DNA from: Rhytidiadelphus loreus
Lineage: Eukaryota; Streptophyta; Bryopsida; Hypnales; Hylocomiaceae
Length of the DNA: 64,000 bases
Direction of reading: 5' to 3'
NCBI GenBank assembly: GCA_947034895.1
Contig: OX344763.1
Location: forward strand, 15,035,001 to 15,099,000
Part shown: positions 31,659 through 43,722 of the stretch, piece by piece
Position numbering within the stretch: position 1 is the stretch's first letter
Layout of the letters: every line of letters begins with the position of its first letter
Notes under the pieces: model-generated
Seen by the model: only the letters and a program-made list of their open reading frames with translations
The model's database searches: none
What the model was told of the DNA's origin: nothing
Made by a program: the position numbers and the translations under genes

Positions 31659-33174
31659 GTTGAAGATTGTTCATGTACCACATTATCTAATTTTTTATTT
31701 TCGGTACTTCGCCCCAATGTGACATGTGTTGGCCATATAAACTTGTCTATAATTACATTCAATTACTCTTTGCGTTGTCTGGGTCACACGTGTCTATTTT
31801 GACAAGGTAGCTAGTAGGTTTTCTACTAAATAAACATCAAAAGATGTTTTCTGTATTTTGCCATATAATTTTGAGACAGGCTCAATAGCTGCAGTTTTCT
31901 AAGACTTAGCTTGGAGGCTGTAGCTCTGGTACATGATTGTATGAAAAGGATGATTGTGGAGCAGGAGTTTTGACACTTCTCTACTTGCTAACGTAGCAGT
32001 AAAACTTTAGAAGGCCAGAGATGGAGCTTGGTATTGCAGTTGGCAATTGTTGATTTTGTTCCGTAAAGCTGGAGAGCAGTGGTAGAGTAGTATTAGAGTA
32101 CTAGACTAGTGGACGGCTTGATTTGGACATGAATTAACATAGTTTTGTTGATTCGGACGACTTTGATTCACAGTTTCTGGTAGCCATAGGAATCTATTTT
32201 CTACTTTATGTTTGTTCTGACTTTCTCCAGATGTTTTTTGAGACTGCTGCCAGTTTAGAATATTGAAGCTTACTACAGATCCAGTTCTCAGTCACGATAT
32301 TCCCCTCGGTAGGAGCATGCTGGTGTTTTTCTCTCTTTCGTGTTAGCAACCGTAGTTTTTTGGTTGTAGAGTGTTCTTGACTACAGCGTTGGGTGAAAGA
32401 AACAGACGATTTATCCGGAATGTTATTTTGATGAACATTTCTGTTACTTCTTCAGTTTAGAGAGACTTGCTTAAGAGTCTGCAAGCCTAGTTTTCTCCTT
32501 TGCCCGACATTGACAAATAAGCTTCTGTCTCTGGATTCAAGTTTTTCAACAAAATTTACCCTTTTTTTTTTATGCATGTTGGAGAAGTTATATATATGAT
32601 AGAAGAATCTATGCGTAGAATATCAATTGTTTCCTCTAATAACTCAAAGGAAATAAAAGAGCCCAAGGGTATCTACAATAGATTGATGTAAGTTGCATAT
32701 ATAAAATCTTCAACATTTTTTTATTAGAACCTGAATTCAAATGGTTAACTTGTACTATATCACCAATCCAAGAGTTGTTACTTGGATCGATTCCAGACCT
32801 ACTGTATGTCTGCTGTGTCCATTCAAACCGGACCAATATCCAATTTTCGATCACCGAAAATGCCGCTTCCTCATATTAGAAGGCAATCCATGCACATGCC
32901 TTGGCGATTGCAACTTGAAAAGATCGATCAGCAGTCACCTTGGAGATAGGACACAGTGTAACAGAGAGATTCCACGCAGATCATACACAATTATATCTCA
33001 TCTTAAAATCGTGTTGCAGAACAAAATCAACGAACGACTGGTTGATGCCTTTGACTCCAAGAAACATGTCGCCAATCTGAGACCTACTAAGATTAGTGCC
33101 GTCATGTTCGAGCAGATGGCAACAATGTTGAATCTGAGGAGGCAATCTTTCACTTCTTTATTAAGGTTAATTAA
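31659..33174. other. Intergenic region of mixed composition
   Basis: No coding gene supported. From about 31770 to 32560 and 32740 to 33230 the DNA is less AT-rich than its neighbours, and a 164-codon plus-strand frame is open at 32741-33235. Its translation resembles no family I know, and its last part runs into the tandem repeat at 33175. A non-coding transcript or decayed gene is possible. Confidence 0.3.
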
Positions 33175-33985
33175 GACACTGAGAAATTATAATTGTTTTC
33201 ACTCTCATCACAATGTTGTGCAATTTTTGAAATGATTGAAACCTAATATCTAGTGTTCAAACGATGACTTCCGAAATAATATATAAGCACAAGATTGGAA
33301 GCCACTATCATTAAAAAAAAAGGAAAAAGAGCATCTCAAGATCGTACTTGTGTCAAGACTCGATAAGCATGGCCTTCGAAACCCTAATTTCTTCATGGAA
33401 CCGTAACGAAGAACGAATCTGATTTGTGGCACAAAACGTCAACGCGGGGAATCTCTTATTCCTTTAGAAAAGATAGACTGATAAATTAGAATTATATATG
33501 TCCAGACTCATATCTGATGATGTTGTGAAAATTTTGAAATTACTGGAACCTAATATCTAGTGTTCAAACGACTAAAATTTCCGAAATAATATGTCAGCTC
33601 CATCATCCGCACCAGATTGGGAGCCACTCTCATTTCAAAAAGAAAAAGAGAATCTCATCAAGATAACGGTCTCACTGTACTTATGTCAACACTCGTCAAC
33701 CACATATAGCCCTAATTTCTTCATAGAACCGGAACGAAGATTCATTCCTTTAATATAAAGGATAGACACTGAGAAATTAGAATTATGTCGACACTCATGA
33801 CAATGTTGCAAAAATTACTGAAACCTAATATCAAAAGGTTCAAAAAGAAACAGAGCATCAGTCCCTAAATAACGATCTCACTGTACTTCTGTCAAGCATG
33901 ACCATCGAAACCCTAATTTCTTCATGGAGCTGTACGTACCAAAGTCCAATCTGATTTATGCAACAAACTGTCAATCAGCAGGCGC
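33175..33985. repeat. Decayed tandem triplication next to the small-protein gene
   Basis: Three direct units start at 33175, 33472 and 33761. They share AAACCTAATATC, GTTCAAACGA, TCCGAAATAATAT, CTCACTGTACTT and CGAAACCCTAATTTCTTCATGG-like blocks. Units are about 297, 289 and 225 bp, shortened by small deletions. The third unit runs into the 3' end of the gene at 33971-34306 and shares CAATCTGATTTRTG with unit 1, so the duplication involved that gene's 3' flank. Confidence 0.65.
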
Positions 33986-34306
33986 ATTACCAGTGGCGGC
34001 ATGAACAGAATCCTGCAACATTGATTGATTGTTTCCTTGGATCGGCTGCACATGGACCGATCTGTAGTACATGAACGTGCTAATGCCGCTCAAGACCGCC
34101 ATCCCGGCCAAGACGATGGGATAGCGACCAGTTTTCCTCAACCCTGGTCTTCCTTGGTGGTGGTGGTGGTGGTGCAGCGTCCCTGCAGGCGGCTCAGGCA
34201 GCTCTGGCGGTCTTCTAGCCTCTTCCATTTTGCACATCTTCAGATCCTCCACCGACATCTTCGTCGTGTCAAATTTGTTCTTGAAACCGGAATCCATTTC
34301 CGACAT
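33971..34306 (-). CDS. Small single-membrane-segment protein with natural histidine run
   Basis: A 111-residue protein read from the ATG at 34306 to TGA, probably intronless. The N-terminal half is acidic and lysine-rich (MSVEDLKMCKMEEARR), followed by PPELPEPPAGT. A run of six histidines lies at about residues 45-50. One hydrophobic segment, about residues 64-84 (PIVLAGMAVLSGISTFMYY), could cross a membrane, probably with basic residues (RPGLRKTGR) on the cytosolic side. I do not recognise the family. Support for a real gene is the clean frame, balanced codon composition in AT-rich surroundings and the plausible domain pattern. The function is unknown; a mitochondrial or endomembrane tail-anchored type is only a guess. 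Confidence 0.6.
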   Translation of the reverse strand: MSEMDSGFKNKFDTTKMSVEDLKMCKMEEARRPPELPEPPAGTLHHHHHHQGRPGLRKTGRYPIVLAGMAVLSGISTFMYYRSVHVQPIQGNNQSMLQDSVHAATGNAPAD

Positions 34307-37300
34307 TCTTTCTCGGCGTTTATGCAGAAACTTTCAATCCCGCCGTGGGAATGACAAACAACTCTTCAAGTCACCACAGACACGATTGATGCAGACGAGG
34401 TTGCAATCAAACTCTCAACATGGAGAAACAAAAATTCGGGGAATCGATAATCCAGAGAACAGTGAATTTGGAATGCATTACACACACGAGGTTAGAATGA
34501 CATTCTCGACGTGACTGAAGCAAAAATTTGAAATGAACGGGAATTGACACTTGAGCAAATTCTCAATGTGGACAATTACAAACATTGGGATGAAATTAAC
34601 CCTAGAAGAATACAGCCCCCGTGACCAAAGTAGTCACCAAAATACCCAAATTATTGGACCAATAGGTGCATTCTTTGTTTCTACAATTAATAGTGCAGTC
34701 ATCCATCAAACTTTTTAGGTTCATAGCATCCTCTTAAGGTTAACAACAAGTTTGGATAATTCAATTTATTCCTTTAAGGTTTGTAAGAAACTACATGTAT
34801 TGTATCCTATTTGATTCCTATGATACAAAGTATGTATTAAAATATGGGAAGTCAATCATGGGATACCAACACTTGAAATCATTCAAATAAGGTTTTGAGC
34901 ATGGGTCCTATTATTGAAGTAGAAAAAAAATTATAGGGTCTTGTTGGTAATCAAAGAGAATTCTAGATTCTCCTACAATGCAATTTTTGGAAAACATGTG
35001 AATAATCTATTAAATTTTCAAAGTACTAAGAAATAGATTTATCCCAAAAATCAATTATAGGTGCTCATTGAATAGAGGTTGTACATTTTAGACAAGGCCT
35101 TAGAGCAACTCTACCACAAACTCAAAGTTGAACGCTACCTTCACTATAACAAAAAGATAGCAATTTAGGGTCCCCATTGCATCACTGCTATGCCTTTTGG
35201 GCCTTCATAGGCTAATGCTATAATGCTCCACATTGTTTAGGTATTTTTAAACTGTGCCAAAGCTCATGCAACAACTAAAATCCTTTTACTATGGCATAAT
35301 CATTCTTTTTCATTCCATAAGGACCCATTTATTCTACAATCGCTACTACACAAGCTAGAGAGGGGATGAGAGGCAATGACAATGTACAAGGTAGTTGTGA
35401 GAGGGGCACTATAGCTAAACATCTTTGATGATGTCTTCGATAACACAATATAAACTAGATAAGGTGTTGGTGATAGATGAAGCGTGGATGCACTATGATT
35501 ACTCCGTAAGAAGTAGAAACGCTATTGCAATTGGCCCACGACTTTGTTTTGTAAAAGTTTTTGCACATTCCATATTAAGCTAAAGTGGTGGAATTACTTT
35601 TCATTATATGTCATCATTAGGTGAAGTTATTTTAGATCATCCTAAGCCCAACTTTGGCAGCAAAGTCCACGAATATTCTATTGAATGTGATCGCATTTAA
35701 AAGTCATTTCATTGAAGGGATGTTCACATTTTATATTTATAGAGAGACAATATGAAGACTTAAGATTTTCCAAGGTTTTAGGACACTACTGTAGGGTTTT
35801 AAAGAATAGTTAGGTTTGGTAGGAATTTTTCATAAAGTGTGCATGCAAAAGTTTGTAAGGTGTATATGAAATAAAGGTGGTGGGTTAGGGTTCAATGGCA
35901 CATTGGAGGCACCTTATCTCTAGTTTCTAAAAAGCAATTGCAACTTTGGAATGCATTCAAGTGCTCTTGTACAAGATTCAAGAAAAAGTCCTATTTCATA
36001 GATATCCTAGGTATTTGTCATGTGCACATATTATGTTTCAACCTATGTAGATTTGTTTTGTGGACTTCAATGCAAGTTGATGCAAACATTGTATTCTCAA
36101 CCATGAATTGACATGTTGTAGGACAAATGTATTTGAAGTTGATATGTAAATTTAAATATATATGTATCTATACACATTATATCAATTTTAATACATTTAT
36201 TTGATTTCAGAGCCATAATTGTACTATATTGATAATTTTGTTTTTTTGGATTGGTTAAATCAATTATGTGCATTGTGAACTCTAGTCTTTGCACATAAAA
36301 TTTGAACCTAAAAATACATCATACTAATCTAAAATATAAATTGCATGTATTGTACTATGATCGCATAGATTGCATGATATTTGTATTTAAAATGAAGAAA
36401 ATAAGATTTTTTACACCTAGTTCGACTAGATTTTTGGCTTTGAATCTTCTTAACTTAAATTTTTTGTACTATTGATTTTGATTTTCTAATTTTTTCAATT
36501 GAAGAATTGGGTTGAAAGTCAAAAAGTCAAATTCAAAAAACATCACTTGATTTTCATTCTTAAAAAAATTGTTAAATAGAAATAGGTACAAGATTAAACA
36601 AAACTTATATCGTTGATAGCTTTAAGATGGAGTTGAAAGTAGTCTAGTATTAAATGTCACTTTTAAAATAGGTTATTCTTAAAAATTCAATCAATCACCA
36701 TCTCTTATAATATGGGAGATTGGAATGCTTTGAACTCATCTATCTTCTTTATTAGCAATAGGTGTGAACAAACCATTTGAAATTGTCATAATCAAGACTC
36801 AAGGCAATCAATGTGCATTTGATTACATATAATTCCATTCTCTTTATGTCAATGGTGACAACATGAATTAGAAATGTGACAAAATTGAATTGAATTTTTT
36901 CCAAATTTTAAAATAATGTAAAACTAAATATTATTTTGTAAATTTGTTTTTTTCTATCTACTAGTAACAACCAACTCAAGACCTTGGATTTTTGAAATAT
37001 TGAGATTTCAAAATCTTAAATTCTTGAAAGGTGTGTATATAGTAATTTTTAATTTTTAATACTTTTTTGACTAAACAAAGAGGCAAACAGATTCAAAGAA
37101 ATAGATTACAACACAAACGTTGCACCAAGACCATTGTAAAAGATTTTGAAACCTTTAATGTGTCAATTTATAGTTTATACAATGGTAGTCTAAATGTTTG
37201 AAGATTTTTATTTGTTTAAATAATTCTTTGAAAATTAAAAATCTATAAGTTTATCAACTTTATTTAAAATAAAATTATGCATTGATATTTGAATTTATAA

Positions 37301-38575
37301 ACTAATAATATACTACTAGACTACTAGAGAAAAGGATCTCATCTAATAGGATGGACTTCAAACAATTTTGACAATACATCCTAGATGTTACGATGAAGTT
37401 CAAAATGCTAAAGACCTAATGGCATTGTAGATGAAAAGGCAAAAAAAATTTAATATCAACAGTCATAAATGGATCCAATATCAAATTCTCATTGATCATT
37501 TTTTCTTAGTTAAACAAAAATAGTCTTTAAAAGTTGTGACTATTGCTATGTAAAATAGTTAAGTTTGAATACCTTGCATTTATATACTATCCACAATCAT
37601 CTTTTATAGACAACTATTAAAAAAATTCATATATTTTGTTACTTTTTTAGAATGATGAATCTTTTGGATTTTGAAAATTAAATTGAAAGCTATGATCAAC
37701 ATAAAATATTGTACTCAAATGTAGAATGTAGTATTTTATACTTTGTCTTCAACCAAGTTACCTTGTATAAATATTTTATTAGAAGTGTGGTATTTGCTTT
37801 GAATATCCTACAATATTTCAATTATTAGCTCGACTATTAATTGGAAAAATAAACATACTCCATCAATATATGGGTAAAATAGGGATTTACAACGTAACTT
37901 GGTCAAAGGTTGATAATTTTTTCTAAATTTAAACTTATCATATGTAAAGTCCAATAAGTAGAAAGGAATTTCACATTTGAAATTAGAAGGGGTACTAGAA
38001 GTAAATTTCATCCAAAAATATACCAAAAGGCATTTCTAGGACCCTCACTACCATCACTCTTAATACCAAATACTACTCTTTGAGCACTAAGTTCTCCTAC
38101 TATAACTTCATGCTCCAACACTACTTCTTTTTTTCTACCCTAATAATAAAATTTAGTGTTTGGAACAATAATTAAGAACTCTAATAGTAAATTGCAACAA
38201 CGTTAATAATGTTTTTGACACTAAATGGCAACATGGATTCTAATTGTTGTCTAAATTTCTATAAAAAAATAAAACTAGTATCAAGATTGTTCATCCTACA
38301 CTAAATTAGTATCCAACATGAACATAAATTGTCAACTAAATGAGAATTAGAGTGAGTCACATGATAGGGTAAGTAACAATAAAGGTACCAAGATACTAAA
38401 TTTCATTATCAATGTAGTGAAGTGGAAACGAACCTTAATTTCACATGAGCCTACCTATGTATCACTTGCTCACTTTTAGACTAAGGTCCTACTCAAACTT
38501 CATCACATATAACTTCTCCATCTACGTCATCCTCCTTTTCATATAAAAAGCCAATAAAGATATAAGTTTTTCTTT
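34307..38575. other. AT-rich intergenic stretch
   Basis: The first 200 bases are probably leader and promoter of the small-protein gene. Beyond that I see no gene, RNA gene or element terminus. Confidence 0.45.
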
Positions 38576-38834
38576 AAGGCAATTACATCTAATTTTGACA
38601 ACTTTCTAAAACTAACCACTACAAATTCTTGCCTAAAATGTACTCTCATTGTTTATGGGAGTCTATGGTCAGTTTTAGAAATACCTATTTCCAACATTGT
38701 GAAAATTTGTAGTTAATTCAACTGGTGTTTAAAGAATGCATTTTGAATCTAAAATTCCCTATTGACTACCAACAAGACCCCACAAAAAGTTTTTAATATG
38801 ATAATTATTTGTGTGATTTTAGGTGTAATTACCT
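38576..38834. mobile_element. MITE family H, copy 2
   Basis: Ends AAGGCAATTACATCTAATTTT and TGATTTTAGGTGTAATTACCTT are inverted repeats with a few mismatches. The interior aligns with 31421-31658. Its right end touches the TTAA of element C with no spacer. Confidence 0.6.
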
Positions 38835-39420
38835 TAACCCTAAAGTGCTCCATCGTTCAATTTATGAACGACGAATAGATTGAAAATCACTTTTCTTTCT
38901 CATAACTACTTGGATGAAAGTCATCCTAATTTGTAGAGATACTTTATCAAGTTGTTAACCTATCTAGTGGTTGGATTTGGTGTTATTACAATACATTTTT
39001 TTTCTGCTATTACAAATGTGAAAGTGTGTCAAGTGGTTGACCAAGCCAAAACCGCATTGACACTAGTTCAAAACTAGATTTGTGAAAATGAGGTCATAGA
39101 TATAAAGAACCCAAAAAATTCAAAAAATCACCATATCAAGAGAACCTCATTTCAAATCCATTTCAACAAATTTTACTCAAAAAATGACAATATTTTGCTT
39201 GTAATTGAATTTTTTTTTAAATTGAAATTTTCCCTTTCAAAGTCTATAGAAAAATATTGGTGATAGCATTGATGAATCCAACCGTATGGATGGAATCGAA
39301 TCTCGAAGTCTACATCTTTAATTTGTTCATCAATTCCAAAATATGCTTCCATAGAGTACTTTATGATGATTTTTCTGAAATCCTCAATTCTGGAGAACAC
39401 TCTGGACGTTTAGGGGTTAA
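38834..39420. mobile_element. TTAA element C (piggyBac-like MITE)
   Basis: 587 bp from TTAA (38834-38837) with CCCTAAAGTGCTCC to GGACGTTTAGGGG with TTAA (39417-39420). It has the same content as 43147-43722 in the opposite orientation (ACCTCATTTCAAATCCATTYCAACAA-like block, AATTACAAG, GGTCATAGATAT region). The subterminal stem is CGTTC-AATTTAT-GAACG. No coding frame of substance. Confidence 0.75.
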
Positions 39421-39710
39421 CTTTAATGTCCGAGATAACTTATTAATCAGATTGCTACTTAGTTTGGTTGAAAATAGGCTTAGTAGGCTTCTGCTGAACC
39501 CACACTAATTTCCCTAAGTCGTGTACAAAATTTAAGAATTGACAGTGAGTATACCGGGAAGTGGGAGTATTGATTACCAAAGGCCAGGTGCGGTACAGTA
39601 GTACAATACTACAACACTCAATAACTGAGCAAATCATAAACAGTTCATATTAACTTAACTTACATAAATAATACTTCAGTAACAAACACTCACATAGGAT
39701 TCTGCACTTT
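39421..39710. other. Intergenic spacer
   Basis: No gene seen; overlapping short open frames only. Confidence 0.4.
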
Positions 39711-39780
39711 TTATTTTTATTTTTATTTTTATTTTTATTTTTTTAACAAATGTGAAACCCACTGCATTATCATAATAAAT
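39711..39780 (-). repeat. LINE/SINE-like 3' tail and (TTTTA)n tract
   Basis: On the minus strand the segment reads GCAGTGGGTTTCACATTTG followed by an A-rich AAATA repeat. The same arrangement (AATG...TTTC...CATTTG, then A-rich AAATAAA repeats) is seen at 40640, 41219 and 46960, which suggests 3' ends of retroposed copies. The rest of the body could not be delimited. Confidence 0.4.
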
Positions 39781-40639
39781 AAATAAAACCAAGTACAACG
39801 CACTTTGATTCAGAATTATACAAGAATTACTATCACCACCTTTTTAATAATAAGTCTTTTTATAATTAATGCATAGGTTAGGGGAATAAAAGAATTTGCT
39901 ACAAATAAATATCTCCAGAATCTTTGAATGTTCATGTCATCTCTTCAATTTAGTATTTTATTATTATGCCTCTACTAATTGTAGAGCAAGCAGTTTTTAG
40001 CTGACGGAATGGATGAGGTTTATCTCATGATTAATCACTAAATAATCGCTAAAAAAGAGACCGAAGCGAATGAAAAATATTCCTGTCTCCCGCCAGAGGA
40101 GAACGAAGAAGACCTGTTTTATACTCATGCTTCATTAATAGAATAAACATAAATAATTAAAGAGTGATTAAAATATTTGCAGCATTCAAGGATGGTCTAA
40201 TTTTGGTCCCCCCTAAAGAAAAAATATATTTATAAATAAATACTATGTACAGTGTAAGTATGAGGTGACTGCACCCCAGATCCCGAACAGTGTTTGAGAT
40301 TTTTTGGAGAATTATCTTATTACAATCCTGAGCTTAATTTGATCTACACTACAAGCTAATTACGAAGAGAATATGTTGTAATTTAGCCCCGGATTGACTG
40401 AAATGGGGGGTATAATAACTTATTACGTGATTAGGAATGAGCAGTCAGAAGTATTAAAGTCTAGTTTAATCAATTCTGGCGGATCATTTGTGCAAAAAAT
40501 GAGACTGTTCTTAAATGTCGAATGCTCTAATGACTTCAATGAGTTTATGATCAATGCAGCTCTGAAGCTGTGAACATTAATTATTACAAGTTAGAACTTG
40601 CACGGATTTATTCGACTCCCTCGGTTTTTTTGTTTGGAA
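39781..40639. other. Intergenic stretch
   Basis: No gene or element end recognised. Confidence 0.4.
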
Positions 40640-40700
40640 ATAAGGCAATGAAATCTCGTTTCATTTGTGTCAAAAATAAAAAATAAATAAAAAAAAGGTG
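40640..40700 (+). repeat. LINE/SINE-like 3' tail
   Basis: GGCAATGAAATCTCGTTTC followed by ATTTGTGTC and an A-rich AAATAAATAAAA tail. Nearly the same words occur at 46960-47011, 6 kb away. Confidence 0.45.
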
Positions 40701-40835
40701 AAGACACCCATAACTGATCAAATAACATGATCTGGGGTAGTGCAAGGTAAAGCAAATATTCTCAGAGGTGCATTGATAGAGATGATGGGGATGGCAAAAA
40801 AATCTGGTCATTTTATTGCTTGAACTGAAATTACT

Positions 40836-41256
40836 ATGAATTTTGGCAGGCAAAAAGTGCACCCCACCAATAACCAATGTGTAGACTCTTCCAATTCCAA
40901 TCATTTAAGAACTACTTTCCCGCTCATTGCTTCCTACTTTCTTGCTCATTTATGTGTCATGAACTTATTGGTCCAAACCTTGAAAAAGGAGAAAAACATA
41001 CATTCCAAGGAGAAAATGAAAATTTGTCCAACCTTGGTTGGAAATACGTCACCCTATTCATTGTTGATGGGGGCAATAGTTAGTAATGGGTACCTTCACT
41101 ATAGTGTATCCATTCTTGGTGGTGATTGCATTGAGAATGAATTTCCAAATGGAGGAAATATCACTGGATTGAGGGTTCAAAATTAATTAGGGTTCCGAAC
41201 TACCATTCTTTATTCTAATGTAATGGATTTTCCATTTGCTCAAAAAATAAATAAAT
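40836..41256 (+). repeat. Possible retroposed unit with A-rich tail
   Basis: The segment ends in TAATGGATTTTCCATTTG and an AAAAAATAAATAAA tail (41219-41256), like the other tails. A 116-codon frame is open at 40836-41186 but matches no LINE protein motif I know. The start of the unit is uncertain. Confidence 0.25.
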
Positions 41257-41320
41257 TAGTTTCACTACAAGTAAAGACAATTAAGACCTTTTTCTTGTAG
41301 AAATCAGGACAATATACTAA

Positions 41321-41433
41321 GGGGTGCTTTACACTTAGATGCCCCAAATCCTCACTTGTGATTGAACAAAAGATTGAAATTTGTGCAATTGGCCTCCAAT
41401 AGAATGGCATAGCCTCTAGGTGTAAAGCTTCCC
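41321..41433. mobile_element. Tourist-like MITE, family F copy 1
   Basis: A 113-bp element with ends GGGGTGCTTTACAC and GTGTAAAGCTTCCC, flanked on both sides by TAA (41318-41320 and 41434-41436), the target duplication of PIF/Harbinger elements. The interior CCCCAAATCCTCACTTGTG block is shared with 52234-52361. Confidence 0.7.
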
Positions 41434-43146
41434 TAATATTCTAGATTGCACTAATTAAAACTAGTGTGACTCTGCTAAATTTGTACCATGGGCACTATGG
41501 GATAAATTAATATACATATCTATGTTTTTACTTCATTGGCAAATTTAAGTGACTTATGATATTGTTCATATAGATGAAGACCCAATATTTGCTTGAAGAG
41601 CTTGAGAAATACAAAATTCACCAATTGCTAAATTAACCAACAATGTAATAGGAGTAAATTTTTGCATTCATCCTCCACAAAGGAAAGTTTGGAATTTTGC
41701 ACCATTTATCCCCTTTTCAATGTGATTAGTATTATGAGTCAAATTAAAGTTGTCTAACAGACCAAACATCTAGTTAAAGTATATATATATGAAACCTTGG
41801 ATAGGTTCACACAAAGCCAATTTTGAATAGATGTTCTTGAAATTTTGACATAAAGTATGGGCATGTATAGCCTTCATGAGAACAAAAATTAAGTTTTGAT
41901 TAAGTACATAGATTGGACGTTACATTACCAAGAAAACTTTAAGCAATTTGGGCACCTTGTTACCCTCTAAATCTATTTTATAATTTGGCATGTGTGTAAC
42001 TAACATGGTATAGTATGCAACTATCAAAAGAAGAACCATGTTTTGTGCATTTCAAGCTTTGTTAATTTTGTAGAGGAATTTCAAAAGAAAAACATTTTTC
42101 TTTTAACTTCGCACGCTAAGATCTTGCAATTTGTATTGTCAAATTTTAAAAAATAATTTCCATGTAATCTAAATGCTTGGCTCTATACTTTCACCATTTT
42201 GATTTATTCTTTAAACTTCTAGAGAATTTATGCTAGTCATAAAGAGTTTGAGAAGCAATTCCTTACAATAAATAGCAGAGATGTCTTAGTGTGATATACC
42301 AACAGTATTGGGATTGCCTCTTTAATGTCATAGATATTCTTTTAAGGACACCTTGAGATGCTCAAATGCTTCAGTGTGCAATCCAAGTTGGTAAAATGAG
42401 AAAATCCTTGACTCAATCCTTGTGATGCATCTTTAACCAATCATATTTTACTCTTTAACCAATGCATCTTTTACTCCAAGCTATTTGAAGTTCAAAGTTA
42501 GGGACAACTTGTAGGAGCATCTTAATTTTGTTGTTCACATACATAGACTCATTTTTTTACCTTGAGATCTTTTCAATGCATTGATAATATAATGAAGTTG
42601 GAAAAAAAATTTGAAAGTATGCTATGCCTTTATTGCTTAACCTCTATAGGACCAAGTATTTATTCAATGTACGGAAGAAATCTCAATTTGGTTCCTACAA
42701 AGTCAATTTGGGTCGGATGTTAACAAAATTTTGACACTAGGTGTGAATATGTACCCCTTAATGAGAATACAATTTTTTTCTAATTGAATTTTGGAAAAAC
42801 TTTGTTTTTCATTTTTTTTCTCATTGCCCTAAAAAGTGGCATTTTCCACAATTTATGCCCCAAATGTGCCTCAATTTTTTAGGGTTACAAAAAAAAATTT
42901 AACTAAAAAATTACTTTTTGAGATCAAACTTATCAATTCCCTATAAACCATAGAATATTTTCAAAGTAAAGCCTTCAAAATCTATATTGTACAAATTTTA
43001 CAAAACTAATACAAGAATCTTTTAGAAATAGATGGATGAAAGAATACATTTTTGTATACCTGGGATGTATTTGCATTCATATGTTGTTCAAAATTTGAAT
43101 GCTTGTTCCTCAAGGAGTTAAATTGACTAATTGACACATCTGTTCA
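41434..43146. other. AT-rich intergenic stretch
   Basis: No gene, RNA gene or repeat terminus recognised. Confidence 0.45.
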
Positions 43147-43722
43147 TTAACCCCTAAACGTCTGCATTCATCTCCAAAATTGACAATTTGAGAAAAAACA
43201 TTTTAAACTATAATTTGGAAGAATATTTTGGAATTGGTCTACAACTAAAAGCTGTAGATTTTGATTTTTAAATTCTATCTATATGGTTAGATCTACTAAT
43301 GTTATCGCCAATCTTTTTTTATAAATTTTGAAAGAAAATTTCAGAATTCCTTCTAAATTCAATTACAAGTAAAATATTATCATTTTTTGAGTAAAACTTG
43401 TTGGAATGGATTTGAAATAAGGTTCTCTTCATATGGTGATTTTTTGAATTTTTTTTTACCTTTACATCTTTGACCTCATTTTTGCACATCTAGTTTTGAA
43501 CTAAAGTCAATGCAAATTGACCACTTGACATACTTCCACATTTGTAATTTTAGAAATGTATATATTCTAGTAACACCAAATCCAACCAATGGATAGGACA
43601 ACATCTTGATAAAGTATCACCAAAAATTAGGATGAATTTCATCCAAGCAGAAACGAGACAGAAATAAAGATCTGAATCTATTCATCGTCCAAAAAATGGA
43701 CGTTGGAGCGCTCTAGGGTTAA
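43147..43722. mobile_element. TTAA element C' (piggyBac-like MITE)
   Basis: 576 bp from TTAA (43147-43150) with CCCCTAAACGTC to GCGCTCTAGGG with TTAA (43719-43722). Inverted relative to element C at 38834-39420. The subterminal stem CGTCC-AAAAAAT-GGACG at the right end corresponds to CGTTC/GAACG in C, with both sides of a pair changed. Non-coding. Confidence 0.75.

Noticed and set aside
32741..33235. 164-codon plus-strand frame with several cysteines
   Set aside because: The cysteine spacing fits no zinc-binding pattern I know, and its 3' part runs into a non-coding tandem repeat.
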